A stretch of DNA of 64,000 nt, taken from assembly GCF_003351025.1 (NCBI RefSeq), contig NZ_QPCG01000004.1:248001-312000 (forward strand), read 5' to 3'. A program made the position numbers and the translations under genes. The notes below the pieces were generated by a model. The model saw only the letters and a list, made by a program, of their open reading frames with translations. It made no database searches and was not told the DNA's origin. Below, piece after piece: positions 53,482 through 62,633 of this stretch. Source of the DNA: Mucilaginibacter endophyticus (GTDB lineage: Bacteria > Bacteroidota > Bacteroidia > Sphingobacteriales > Sphingobacteriaceae). How positions within the stretch are numbered: the stretch's first letter is position 1; every line of letters starts with the position of its first letter.

Positions 53482-54217
53482 ATTATCTAAAAGCTACAGT
53501 AATAATAATGCGCTTAACAAAATAAGCCTTTCCTGCGATCTTGGCTGGGTGTATTGCTTGCTGGGCCGAAACGGGGCCGGTAAAAGTACATTGATTAACA
53601 TTATTGCCAATCTTATTAATCCCACATCAGGAAGTGTTTCTTTTAACAACCTCAATTATATCAAAAATGAAGTTGAGCTAAAAAAACAAACGGGGTTACT
53701 AAGCCAATACGATCAATTGGTGGGCGATTTAAATGCACAGGATTATTTACAATGGGTTGGTTTGTTATATGGCCTAAACAAAACCGAGGTTAAAAAGCAG
53801 ACGGGCAACCTTTTAAGTTTCTTTTTTGATAACGACGAAGACTTATCAGGCCCATGCGCCGGCTACTCTGCCGGGATGAAAAAAAAGCTTACATTTTGCG
53901 CGGCCGTTATTCATAAACCTAACTTATTGCTGCTTGATGAACCCTTTGCTAATCTTGATCCTGTTGCTGCCAATAAATTGTGCGATTTTTTAATCGCTTA
54001 TAAAAATAGTGACAGGTTATTATTTGTTTCGTCGCATGATTTATTATATGTAGATAAAATCGCTACCCATATTGGTATTATCAATAATGCGTCTTTAGTG
54101 TATAATAATTCGATGAGCAATTTCAAAAACGATGGCACCCGCACCTTAGACCAGGAATTGCTAAAATATTTACAGCCTAAAAACAATCACTCATCCCTGC
54201 TTGAATCAATAATATAG
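53462..54217 (+). CDS. ABC transporter ATP-binding protein in the bacteriocin-type cluster
   Basis: A 251-aa ATPase. Walker A is GRNGAGKSTLINI, the signature is the variant YSAGMKKKL (typical of drug/bacteriocin efflux ATPases rather than importers), Walker B is LLLLDEPFANLDP, and the H-loop lies in LLFVSSHD. Its stop overlaps the next gene's GTG start by one base. With the 462-aa membrane protein it probably forms an efflux pump that gives self-protection, comparable to LanFEG-type systems. Confidence 0.9.
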   Translation: MALTISELSKSYSNNNALNKISLSCDLGWVYCLLGRNGAGKSTLINIIANLINPTSGSVSFNNLNYIKNEVELKKQTGLLSQYDQLVGDLNAQDYLQWVGLLYGLNKTEVKKQTGNLLSFFFDNDEDLSGPCAGYSAGMKKKLTFCAAVIHKPNLLLLDEPFANLDPVAANKLCDFLIAYKNSDRLLFVSSHDLLYVDKIATHIGIINNASLVYNNSMSNFKNDGTRTLDQELLKYLQPKNNHSSLLESII

Positions 54218-55605
54218 TGGACATCCTTGTATTTTTATTGACAAAAAGATTAAAGAGCTTTTACAGTGTTAGTAACTGGAAAGGAATTTCAAGTGTGTTT
54301 TTCTTTTCGGCCATCTTAATGATTTATGCTATCGGGGTAGCCTTCTTATATGATCATTACACCGATAAAAATTTAATTTCATCGGCACAAAACGTGCTCA
54401 CAGGCATTAAAATAATGCTTGTTGTTTTACCGGTATCGCTAAAGTTCTTTCCTTCGTTTGCTCTAAAAAAGCCAATTATAAGTCCGCATTACCCTGTTAG
54501 CAATTTCAAAATAGCGTTGATAGACTTTTTAGCTATAAGCTTTATAAAAGCATCTAACTGGATATTGTTCGCGTTTATAATCGTGCTTAGCCTTTCGGCC
54601 AAACATTTGCAACCGGCAGATACCAATACCATGTATTATTACTGGCTAACAGGTTTTCTCCTATCCGAAAATATCATAAATGCTGTTAGCTGGCGCAAGT
54701 ACCTGTATTTAACGCTATCTGTTTTGGCCCTGGCCGCGGCTATTGTTTTTATAAAGTACCAGCCACTCCTGCCTTTAAGCATTTCGGGAATTTATGGCAT
54801 TTTAAGTGTTAATGTATTATGGTTGCTGGCCAACTACTTTATATTTTATAAAAGCGATTTTGAATTTGAACAAACGGGTGGCTATTCAAATTTGAATGAA
54901 GAAACAGGCAAATTAAGCAAGTATTTATCGTTAAAATTATTGTGGCGCAACCAAAGGTGCCGCACCGCGCTGATCATAGCGTTTGCCAGTAAAATTGGCT
55001 TTCTGATTTTATTCCTATCTGGAACAGAACGTTATACCTTTAGCCAGATCCTTCACAAGGTGCCTTTTGTGTTATTGCTTGAACCGCCAATCATTGTTTT
55101 TACCTATGTTTTTAATAACATCTGGGGATACTTCATCGATTTACAGCTTAACAACATCATTATAAATCCCTCACCCAAAACGCAGGTTAAAACCTATCTT
55201 AACCTGGTAATGCCCGTATTGGTGATCGATTTTATCATTGCCCTGGCAGCCTGGGCTTATTACGGTATTCTTGATCCTAAAATCATTATTATCTATGTTG
55301 TATTTACAGCGTATTGCCTGCCACTGGGTTTTCTGAGTTCGTTCCGAAAGTATTTCCTTGTTGATCTGTCGATAAACTTCTCCAGGTTCAGAGGTAAAAC
55401 ATCTCAGTTCTATTCATTTTTGATGATAGCCCCGGCCATTGGCCTTGGCTTTATTTACGATGCAGACGCTTACCTGTACCTCTATCTTGGTGTTTTACTC
55501 GCCGCTTCGGTAATAATTTCCTTCTATATAAAATCAACGTTTGATGTCCATCGTCAAATACTAAAACAATCCATTTTTGGCATAAAACCAACTGCTAACC
55601 TATAA
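54217..55605 (+). CDS. Multi-spanning ABC permease-like membrane protein
   Basis: A 462-aa protein with 10-12 hydrophobic helices starting at a GTG that overlaps the ATPase stop (TAGTG). The pattern, with the conserved-looking block LPVSLKFFPSFALKKPIISPHYPVS (quoted in part: FALKKPIISPHYPVS), resembles Bacteroidota DUF5687-type permeases that pair with a lone ATPase. It is the likely membrane half of the adjacent ABC system. Confidence 0.7.
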   Translation: MDILVFLLTKRLKSFYSVSNWKGISSVFFFSAILMIYAIGVAFLYDHYTDKNLISSAQNVLTGIKIMLVVLPVSLKFFPSFALKKPIISPHYPVSNFKIALIDFLAISFIKASNWILFAFIIVLSLSAKHLQPADTNTMYYYWLTGFLLSENIINAVSWRKYLYLTLSVLALAAAIVFIKYQPLLPLSISGIYGILSVNVLWLLANYFIFYKSDFEFEQTGGYSNLNEETGKLSKYLSLKLLWRNQRCRTALIIAFASKIGFLILFLSGTERYTFSQILHKVPFVLLLEPPIIVFTYVFNNIWGYFIDLQLNNIIINPSPKTQVKTYLNLVMPVLVIDFIIALAAWAYYGILDPKIIIIYVVFTAYCLPLGFLSSFRKYFLVDLSINFSRFRGKTSQFYSFLMIAPAIGLGFIYDADAYLYLYLGVLLAASVIISFYIKSTFDVHRQILKQSIFGIKPTANL

Positions 55606-55634
55606 ACCAACTTTTCACATCTCACTTCAAGGTT

Positions 55635-56291
55635 ATGATTAATGAAATAAAAAATTACAGCACTGTTAAAATGTTTGGTATCTACTGTTTGTATATCATA
55701 GCATTTATGTACCTGCAGCACTTGTTTTTAATAAATGATCAGCTTTATTACGCCTCTCTATCCAATCAATTAAGTTACGATAGTATCGATAAGATGCTGG
55801 CCTTTCAAAAAAAATGGCAATGGCTTAGTTACTGCGCAATCCCCCTGCTATACTTTTTTAAATTTTTGCTTATCAGCTGCTGCCTGCTTTGCGGGTCGAT
55901 ATTTTTTGACGCGAAGCTTAAGTTTTCGGACGCATTTAAGATCAGCATCTTATCTGACATTGTTTTTGTTATCCCCGTTATTTTAAAAGTGGTTTGGTTT
56001 GCGTTTTTGCACAAACAATATACACTTGAAGATATACAACACTTTTCGCCACTGTCTGTGGTCAACTTCTTCGATCCAAAATCAGTAAGCGCGCTTTGGT
56101 ATTACCCGCTGCAGTCTATCAACGTTTTTGAAGTGCTATACATTTTTGTACTTGGTTTCTGGATTTACAAATTCGAGAACAAAAACTACGAAAAAGGCCT
56201 CAGGCTTGCAGTAAGCACTTACCTGCCCGGGTTATTTATATGGATAGTACTGGTAATGTTTTTAACAATTAACATCAATCCTAAAATATAA
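55635..56291 (+). CDS. Integral membrane protein of the bacteriocin-type cluster
   Basis: A 218-aa protein with about five hydrophobic helices (near 13-30, 65-88, 100-120, 160-178, 190-212) and a 50-residue external loop after the first helix. The family is not recognised by me. It ends directly before the thioredoxin-like gene, so it is part of the operon. It may help maturation or immunity; no direct evidence. Confidence 0.65.
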   Translation: MINEIKNYSTVKMFGIYCLYIIAFMYLQHLFLINDQLYYASLSNQLSYDSIDKMLAFQKKWQWLSYCAIPLLYFFKFLLISCCLLCGSIFFDAKLKFSDAFKISILSDIVFVIPVILKVVWFAFLHKQYTLEDIQHFSPLSVVNFFDPKSVSALWYYPLQSINVFEVLYIFVLGFWIYKFENKNYEKGLRLAVSTYLPGLFIWIVLVMFLTININPKI

Positions 56292-56804
56292 ATGAAAAAA
56301 ATACTGGCATTTTCCCTGGTACTTATACTTGGGGGCGGGCTTGGCTATATGATCTATCATATTGTCCGCGTAAAAAAACAAACAGACATTGCCAACCAGA
56401 ATAAACAGCATTTACCCGATTTCTCTTTCTTTGACCTAAATGATGTTAAAAAAGGTAGCGAAGTTGTTAAGCCCGGAGCGCCGGTGGTTATTATTTATTT
56501 TAATAACGATTGCGAGTATTGCCAGCGGGAGGCTAAGCAGCTTAACGCCAATATGCATATGCTTAACGGAACGCAGATCTTAATGGTATCATTCAATACT
56601 GTCAATGATATAAAGCAATACGCAAAAGCCAACCAGCTTGACCAGTATAAACAAGTAACCTTTTTGCGGGACAAAGAGCTAAAGTTTACGCACTGGTTTG
56701 GCAATTGCAGTATCCCCTCGGTGTTTGTTTACAATGCCCAGCACCAGCTTGTTAAAGAGTTTTATGGCGAAGTAAAAATTGAGGCTATTAAAGCCCTGAT
56801 CTGA
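56292..56804 (+). CDS. Membrane-anchored thioredoxin-like protein
   Basis: A 170-aa protein with an N-terminal anchor helix (residues 4-25) and a thioredoxin-fold domain carrying the redox motif C74-EY-C77 in NNDCEYCQRE, and a cis-proline region CSIPSVFVY. It is oriented to the periplasm. Because both cluster peptides carry exactly two cysteines in the mature part, this protein probably forms or corrects their disulfide, as thioredoxin-like proteins do in some bacteriocin clusters. Confidence 0.85.
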   Translation: MKKILAFSLVLILGGGLGYMIYHIVRVKKQTDIANQNKQHLPDFSFFDLNDVKKGSEVVKPGAPVVIIYFNNDCEYCQREAKQLNANMHMLNGTQILMVSFNTVNDIKQYAKANQLDQYKQVTFLRDKELKFTHWFGNCSIPSVFVYNAQHQLVKEFYGEVKIEAIKALI

Positions 56805-56833
56805 TAGCCTGAAAAATCAATAAATCCAAATTG

Positions 56834-59008
56834 ATGAAACTTACTGCTCTAAAAAAAAGTTTTGTGTTACAGCACGACCATACCGACTGCGGCGTGGCCT
56901 GCCTGCTTATGGTAACGCGTTATTATGGTGGTAATTATCCGCTCGAGAAACTGCGTGAGCTTAGCGGTACAAATTTAACCGGTACTACTTTACTTGGCTT
57001 GTATCAGTGCGCGGGCAAAATTGGCTTCACGGCCCAGGCTTTTGAAGCCGGGCTGGATAATATTAAATTGTTAGATGGGCCTTGCATATTGCATGTAATC
57101 ATTGATAACATGCAGCACTATATAGTGCTTTACGGTTCCGAAACAAAAAACGGGCAGGAGCAATTTATAGTGGGCGACCCTGCCCGCGGTATTATAAATA
57201 TATCTCCCGAACGCCTTACCGAAATATGGAAAAGCAAAACGTTATTACAGCTTAAGCCAAATGAGAGTTTCGTATCCGAAAAACAACAAAATCAAATTAA
57301 ATGGCAATGGTTTTGTAAACTGCTTAAAGAGGATATAAACATCCTGGTGGTTACCATGATATTGGGGGTATTGATCACCGTACTTGGCCTGGCTATGGCC
57401 ATATTTTCGCAAAAACTGATTGATAATATATTACCCTCGGCCGATAGGCATAAACTTGTTTCGGGACTGGTATTGTTATTCCTGGTACTATCTATAAGGG
57501 CCTGTTTAAGTTATATGCGACAGTACTTTTTGTTGTTGCAAAGCAAAGATTTTAACAACAGAATAGTAGGTGATTTTTTTCACGCTTTGGTACGTTTGCC
57601 CAAATCCTTTTTCGACCGCCGCAAAACCGGCGACATGATTGCCCGCATGAACGATACTGCCCGCATACAACGTAACATCGCCTACATAACAGGTTCGGTG
57701 TTTATCGACATCATCATTTTTTTGGTAACCTGTTTTTTTCTGATCAACTACTCACCAGTAATATCGCTCATTGTTTTTTGCTTTATCCCCGTGTTGGTGT
57801 TTACAGTATTAAGCTATACAAAACCGGTAAAAAACAAGCAACGGGTGGTAATGGCATCCAACGCGCTTAATGAAAGTAATTACATTGATACTATTCAGGG
57901 TATCGCGGTCATTAAAAGTCATAATAAAGAAGGATTTTTTACTGACAAGATCCGCAATATTTACGGGGCATTGCAAAATGAAACGCTTGAACTGGGGAAG
58001 ATAGGTAACAACTTTAGCATAACAACTGATTTTTTGAGCCTGGTATTAAATGTTATATTGATAAGCGTAGCCTCGTTTTTTGTATTGAATAAACAACTTA
58101 AAACCGGAGAGATGATAGCCATTATATCGTTGGTTAACAGTCTGATCCCGGCGGTAGCCCGTTTATCACAAATAAATATTCAATTCCAGGAAGCAAACAT
58201 CGCGTTTGACAGGATGTATGATTTTACATCGATACAACCAGAATATCCTGAAACTGAAGGTTCGCTTTCGCCATTAGAGTTTACTCATCTGGCACTTGAG
58301 AATGTAGCCTTTAGATTTCCCGGTCGTAAACTGATTTTGAAAGATATTTCGTTACAGCTGCAAAAAGGCGAAATGATTGCCTTACTTGGCGAAAGCGGCT
58401 CGGGGAAAAGTACGATCATATCGATATTGCAAAAGTTTTTTACGCCAGATGCCGGCGACATTAAGGTAAACGATCAACCGCTGAAAAACATAAATACCCA
58501 ACAATGGCGGGATGTTATTGCCACCGTGCAGCAGGATATTAAGCTATTTAACGGAACCCTGATAAGCAATATCGGATTGGGCCAGGGAGAAGAAGAATTA
58601 GCTTCGGTAATTAGCTTTTGCGATACAATGGGTTTTAGTCGCTTTTTTGCCGGTTTTCCGCAAGGATATTTTACCCTGGTTGGCGAAGAAGGTGTAGCGC
58701 TTTCGGGAGGACAAAAGCAATTGGTTGCTTTGGCCAGGGCGCTTTACCGTAAACCACAGATTTTGCTTTTAGACGAAGCAACATCAGCCATGGACCGCAA
58801 CACCGAAAAAGCTATATTAGATATTATACAAAGTGTAAAACATAGCATGGCTATTTTCCTGATCACACATCGTGTACAAACCGCAAAAATAGCCGATAGG
58901 ATATATATACTTGAAGATGGTGTTATTAAAGATAGCGGTACACCGTCTACGCTTTCTACGAGGTCCAATTTTTACTCTCAGCTTATAACTGATGTTGTGG
59001 TAGCTTGA
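56834..59008 (+). CDS. C39-peptidase-containing ABC exporter (PCAT) for GG-leader peptides
   Basis: A 724-aa transporter. The N-terminal C39 peptidase (residues 1-130) has Q13, C19 (in DHTDCGVACL), H95 and D115 (VGDPARG), the complete catalytic set. A six-helix transmembrane domain follows (about 165-440), then an ATPase with GESGSGKSTIISI, signature LSGGQKQLVALARAL and LLLDEATSAMD. It should remove the leaders of peptides A and B during export. The start is the ATG at 56834 rather than the preceding TTG. No HlyD-type adaptor is encoded nearby. Confidence 0.95.
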   Translation: MKLTALKKSFVLQHDHTDCGVACLLMVTRYYGGNYPLEKLRELSGTNLTGTTLLGLYQCAGKIGFTAQAFEAGLDNIKLLDGPCILHVIIDNMQHYIVLYGSETKNGQEQFIVGDPARGIINISPERLTEIWKSKTLLQLKPNESFVSEKQQNQIKWQWFCKLLKEDINILVVTMILGVLITVLGLAMAIFSQKLIDNILPSADRHKLVSGLVLLFLVLSIRACLSYMRQYFLLLQSKDFNNRIVGDFFHALVRLPKSFFDRRKTGDMIARMNDTARIQRNIAYITGSVFIDIIIFLVTCFFLINYSPVISLIVFCFIPVLVFTVLSYTKPVKNKQRVVMASNALNESNYIDTIQGIAVIKSHNKEGFFTDKIRNIYGALQNETLELGKIGNNFSITTDFLSLVLNVILISVASFFVLNKQLKTGEMIAIISLVNSLIPAVARLSQINIQFQEANIAFDRMYDFTSIQPEYPETEGSLSPLEFTHLALENVAFRFPGRKLILKDISLQLQKGEMIALLGESGSGKSTIISILQKFFTPDAGDIKVNDQPLKNINTQQWRDVIATVQQDIKLFNGTLISNIGLGQGEEELASVISFCDTMGFSRFFAGFPQGYFTLVGEEGVALSGGQKQLVALARALYRKPQILLLDEATSAMDRNTEKAILDIIQSVKHSMAIFLITHRVQTAKIADRIYILEDGVIKDSGTPSTLSTRSNFYSQLITDVVVA

Positions 59009-59061
59009 CGTTATTTGGTACGATTTGAACTTGCCGGGCTATCCTTAGTCCCGGAATATTA

Positions 59062-59101
59062 CAGAGAAGCCGGCTTCTTCATCAGAAACCGGCTTCTCTG
59101 C
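59062..59101 (+). terminator. Terminator closing the bacteriocin-type operon
   Basis: cagagaagccgg (59062-59073) pairs with ccggcttctctg (59089-59100). The stem is strong with a short downstream T-tract, and it also faces the convergent SDR gene. Confidence 0.65.
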
Positions 59102-59157
59102 AGGATTTAGCTTGGCAACGCGGTAAGTATACCCCGGCTGTAAGCATTCTGCGCTAT

Positions 59158-59913
59158 TTACAAATCACGCAAACCTCCATCCACTAAAATTTCGGTACCG
59201 AGCAGGTAAGCAGAATCGTCAGAAGCAAGGTAAACAGCAGCTGCAGCTATTTCTGAAGGCTTGCCCAGACGCTTTACGGGAGTAAAGTTGCCCATATTCT
59301 CTGCCATTTGGCGGGCTTCATCAGCTGAACTTGCAACAGTACTGAACACAGGGGTATCAATTGGGCCGGGACTCAATGTGTTCACACGGATTTTTGACGG
59401 TAAAAGATCTGCAGAAAAGCTTCTTGCCAAAGAGCGTACCGCTGCTTTTGTTGCCGAGTATGCCGCGTGGTTCGGCACACCTTTTTCGTTGACTGTAGAC
59501 GAGATCATGATCACCGAAGCACCTTCCTTCAAAACCGGAATAGCTTTTTGTACAGTGAAAAATGCGCCTTTAAAATTCACATCGCTTACTTTATCAAATT
59601 GTTCTTCGGTAAAATCAGCTAATGGATTGAGTACATAAATGCCCGCATTGGCTACCAATACATCCAATTTGTTATATTGTTGTGCCACCTGCTGATAAAT
59701 ACGGCTTAGATCGCTGAGGCTGGAAACGTCGCCCTGGAGGCCGATAGCTTCACTGCCTAATTCTTTTACCGCATTATCCAGAGCAGATTGATTTCTTCCG
59801 GTGATAATTACTTTGGCTCCTTCTTCTATAAATGATTTGGCGATACCTAAACCGATACCGCTGCTTCCACCTGTAATCAAGGCTATTTTGTTTGCTAACT
59901 TTTTCATAGTCAT
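59158..59913 (-). CDS. SDR family oxidoreductase
   Basis: A 251-aa classical SDR: TGGSSGIGLGIA cofactor loop, NAGIYV, catalytic Ser in VIMISSTVNE, YSATKAAVRS (Tyr-x-x-x-Lys), and the C-terminal ILVDGGLRDL typical of glucose/3-oxoacyl-ACP-type SDRs. The start may be two codons further (59907, MKKLANK). It is preceded on the same strand by a Crp-like regulator, a frequent pairing in which the regulator controls the SDR. Its substrate is not predictable. Confidence 0.92.
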   Translation of the reverse strand: MTMKKLANKIALITGGSSGIGLGIAKSFIEEGAKVIITGRNQSALDNAVKELGSEAIGLQGDVSSLSDLSRIYQQVAQQYNKLDVLVANAGIYVLNPLADFTEEQFDKVSDVNFKGAFFTVQKAIPVLKEGASVIMISSTVNEKGVPNHAAYSATKAAVRSLARSFSADLLPSKIRVNTLSPGPIDTPVFSTVASSADEARQMAENMGNFTPVKRLGKPSEIAAAAVYLASDDSAYLLGTEILVDGGLRDL

Positions 59914-59999
59914 TTTTATTTGTTTTGTTGACTATGCAAAGTTGCTTCAACGCCGCCTCTTCAGGAATGAAGTAGATTAGGAAAAGAAGTTGAACTACT

Positions 60000-60590
60000 T
60001 CAACTTTTTGGCTTTACACGCTGATTACGGATCTTAGAAAGAAACTCGGTAGTCATGCCCAGATAGGAAGCGATAACGTATTGAGGAAAGCGATAGGCCA
60101 TTGCAGGATATTTTTCAACAAACAATTCATATCGTTCTTCAGCCGATTGAGTTAAGCTGCTAATGATACGACGCTGCATAAACGCGACCGAGCGCTCGGC
60201 AAGCATACGGAAAAAGGTCTCGAATTTGTGATTTTCGTCCTTAAGCCGGCTTTCCTGTTCGTGAGTTAGTTGAAGGAGCAAACTATCTTCCATGGCGATA
60301 ACAAACATCCTGGCAGGCTGTTGGAATATATAACTATTATAATCAGATATCCACCACTCCTCAACTGCCAATTGTATAGTGTGATCCTGGCCTTCTTCAC
60401 CAATTACATACGCTCTTAATGAACCATTAAGAACAAAGTAGCGACTTTTAGCGGTAAAATCCGGCTGAATAATAAATTGTCTTTTTTTTACACGTTGCTC
60501 TTTAAATGCAGCCGCAAATTGCTCTCCCTCCTCATCTGTCAAGGGGACAAGCTTTCTCGCATAATTAATAATGATTTCCTGAGGGTTCAT
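60000..60590 (-). CDS. Crp/Fnr-family transcriptional regulator
   Basis: A 196-aa regulator with an N-terminal cyclic-nucleotide-binding-type barrel (about residues 10-120; GSLRAYVIGEEGQDHTIQLA) and a short C-terminal helix-turn-helix (FPQYVIASYLGMTTEFLSKI). The frame is open to 60671, but the ATG at 60590 (MNPQEIIINYARKL) matches the family start. The effector is unknown; the barrel lacks an obvious cAMP arginine-serine pair. It probably controls the adjacent SDR gene. Confidence 0.88.
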   Translation of the reverse strand: MNPQEIIINYARKLVPLTDEEGEQFAAAFKEQRVKKRQFIIQPDFTAKSRYFVLNGSLRAYVIGEEGQDHTIQLAVEEWWISDYNSYIFQQPARMFVIAMEDSLLLQLTHEQESRLKDENHKFETFFRMLAERSVAFMQRRIISSLTQSAEERYELFVEKYPAMAYRFPQYVIASYLGMTTEFLSKIRNQRVKPKS

Positions 60591-60750
60591 AAACGCGGTG
60601 ACGTTTATTGGCAAATGTAGCGAATTTATGTTTCGACTTCCCCGCCCCGCGTGGCTATTGTGATATTTCAATCTGGATTAGAAAATGATGTAATCACAAC
60701 TACAGACGGCAACAAAAGTTGATGCTTATTTTACCCATCTCTTTTGAATT

Positions 60751-60791
60751 AAAAAAGCCGCTTTACCATCAATAGTAAAGCGGCTTTTTTT
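60751..60791. terminator. Bidirectional terminator
   Basis: aaaaaagccgctttac and gtaaagcggctttttt are perfectly complementary with a 9-base loop, giving poly-T on both strands. It ends the 326-aa gene on the minus strand. Confidence 0.9.
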
Positions 60792-60798
60792 CAACAGG

Positions 60799-61779
60799 CT
60801 ATTTGCGCCGAAACAACCTGCTGAAAAAACCTTTCTTTTCATTAGAAAAACTCCCTGTATTTTCACCTTGTTTTGAACCCGTTTGCCGTGAATTATTTTC
60901 AGGAGCGTGAAACTGAAAGGGCCTTTCGTTGAAGGCCTTATACCTGTAACTCCGTTGAGCAACTTCAAAGCCAAGTTCAGCAGGTAATGTTCCAGTCTTT
61001 TTTTGAAATGAGCCATCAAACAAATCAAATTGCACCTGATATTCAAGACCCGATAAATTTTCTGACATCGTGTTTTCCATATCAGCCAAATTTTCCGCAG
61101 AATCATCAAATATGGTTCCCAAAACCTTCAGCCAATTATCATCAATTTTCATAAAGTAGAATTCAAAAAAATTCTCCTTTTCTACCAATAGTTCATTTTT
61201 TGCGATTACGATCCGATAAGCTGGATTTTTGCCAAACTCTATATCAAAAGACATCCAAATTGCGGGCAACGTGAAGTTGACAATATCACCCATTATGCCG
61301 CCCTTGACCCCGGCCTTGCGGGAGTAAAAATTCCTGGTAAAGGGGTGGAAATGCCAGCCTGAATAATCGGCGGATATTTTTTTTAAAATATCCATGTGCG
61401 CAGAGTGATGACCATCATTCTCGTATATTTTCTGCCCGTTTTTAACAACAAACCCATTTGACGAACATTTACCGCCAAAACAGTCAACATTTATAAATGC
61501 GATTTCTGTATCGGCAAAACTTTTCGAAAGCTCGATGCTGTAATCTCTTAATTGATTCTCTACTTTATAAATCTTATCCGCCTCGTTGTTGAAATTCTCT
61601 TCGGTAAACCGGGTAAATGGAACTTCTCTCAGATTATCATTCGTTTGGCAAACAACGCCGTGAAATGGAGTAAAAAACTCATGTACGTATTGATATCTTA
61701 AATTCTTGGTAAGAGCCTCTATTAAGGAGTCACGATTATTTTCAATTTTAGCAATTAGGTTGTAGGTGATATAACTCAT
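60799..61779 (-). CDS. Hypothetical protein
   Basis: A 326-aa soluble protein that I do not recognise. The N-terminal about 270 residues look globular, with an aromatic-rich middle (YSGWHFHPFTRNFYSR) and two cysteines in DCFGGKC. The last 60 residues are polar, low in complexity and end in the basic motif KKGFFSRLFRRK, which could contact membrane or nucleic acid. There is no export signal. It stands alone, with its own terminator. Confidence 0.6.
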   Translation of the reverse strand: MSYITYNLIAKIENNRDSLIEALTKNLRYQYVHEFFTPFHGVVCQTNDNLREVPFTRFTEENFNNEADKIYKVENQLRDYSIELSKSFADTEIAFINVDCFGGKCSSNGFVVKNGQKIYENDGHHSAHMDILKKISADYSGWHFHPFTRNFYSRKAGVKGGIMGDIVNFTLPAIWMSFDIEFGKNPAYRIVIAKNELLVEKENFFEFYFMKIDDNWLKVLGTIFDDSAENLADMENTMSENLSGLEYQVQFDLFDGSFQKKTGTLPAELGFEVAQRSYRYKAFNERPFQFHAPENNSRQTGSKQGENTGSFSNEKKGFFSRLFRRK

Positions 61780-61890
61780 AAAATAATTTCTTTCGGAAAA
61801 ATTTAACCCGATTAAGTTACATTATTTGGCAACTTATTCTGATACATTTTTATAAATGTAAACTGCCGTCATACAAACATCACGCAGCTG

Positions 61891-62451
61891 TTAATCGGCT
61901 TTTGTGTTTTTACGTTGCTCATACAAGGCCTTGTTTAAAGCTTCCCTCTTTTTATCCCAAATCCTCATCAGGTTTAACATTTGCTTGTCGGTAAGTTCCT
62001 GAGACCAAACCAAGGTCTTGATTCCGTATATCATTACCGCAGCAGCTTTTCCTGCTGCTATAAAATGCCTGAATTCATTCCCATTTTGTAGCAAAACGGT
62101 TCCAACAACATAATTAAACTTTTCAAGTTTAACTTTTATGCCATAATCATGATGCGTTGCACCTGTCATATCACCAATATCTTCAATGCCATTTTCTTTG
62201 GTAACAATGCGCTGGGTTGTTAATAAACTGTAGTTGTCTGTATCGATAATGGTTGAACAAATGATCAATTCATCTTCTTCCAGATCTAATTGCATTTCGG
62301 GGCTGAGTTGTACAAATTCCGAATTGCTTTCATAAAACCTTGCCCATTTAAAGTGATCATTAGGTTTAAAAAGACACCTTTTAATCTCGTAAATAACAAA
62401 AGCGTGTGTTACCTGGTCCGATCTTATTATTTGATTACTATTAGCGTCCAT
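61891..62451 (-). CDS. Hypothetical protein
   Basis: A 186-aa soluble protein, unrecognised. The middle resembles a PH-like or YcxB-like beta barrel (IDTDNYSLLTTQRIVTKENG; the TTQR word is typical of bacterial PH-like domains), followed by a helix and a charged C-terminus. It lies 111 bp upstream of the 326-aa gene on the same strand, and the two may be related in function. Confidence 0.6.
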   Translation of the reverse strand: MDANSNQIIRSDQVTHAFVIYEIKRCLFKPNDHFKWARFYESNSEFVQLSPEMQLDLEEDELIICSTIIDTDNYSLLTTQRIVTKENGIEDIGDMTGATHHDYGIKVKLEKFNYVVGTVLLQNGNEFRHFIAAGKAAAVMIYGIKTLVWSQELTDKQMLNLMRIWDKKREALNKALYEQRKNTKAD

Positions 62452-62568
62452 ATAAATATTTGTAAAGCTAAATAATCAATAATTCATCTTATATCCTATT
62501 CCTATTACCGCAAACCAGTAAACCATAGTAAGCATGAATTTTTAGAGCAGAAGTCTAAATCCTGAATG

Positions 62569-62608
62569 CGTAAAAAGCCGCTCAACTTTCGTTAGGCGGC
62601 TTTTTACG
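62569..62608 (-). terminator. Terminator of the VOC gene
   Basis: cgtaaaaagccgc (62569-62581) and gcggctttttacg (62596-62608) are exact complements with a T-run. Confidence 0.85.
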
Positions 62609-62633
62609 TGGGACAATTTTGAAATTTTACCCC

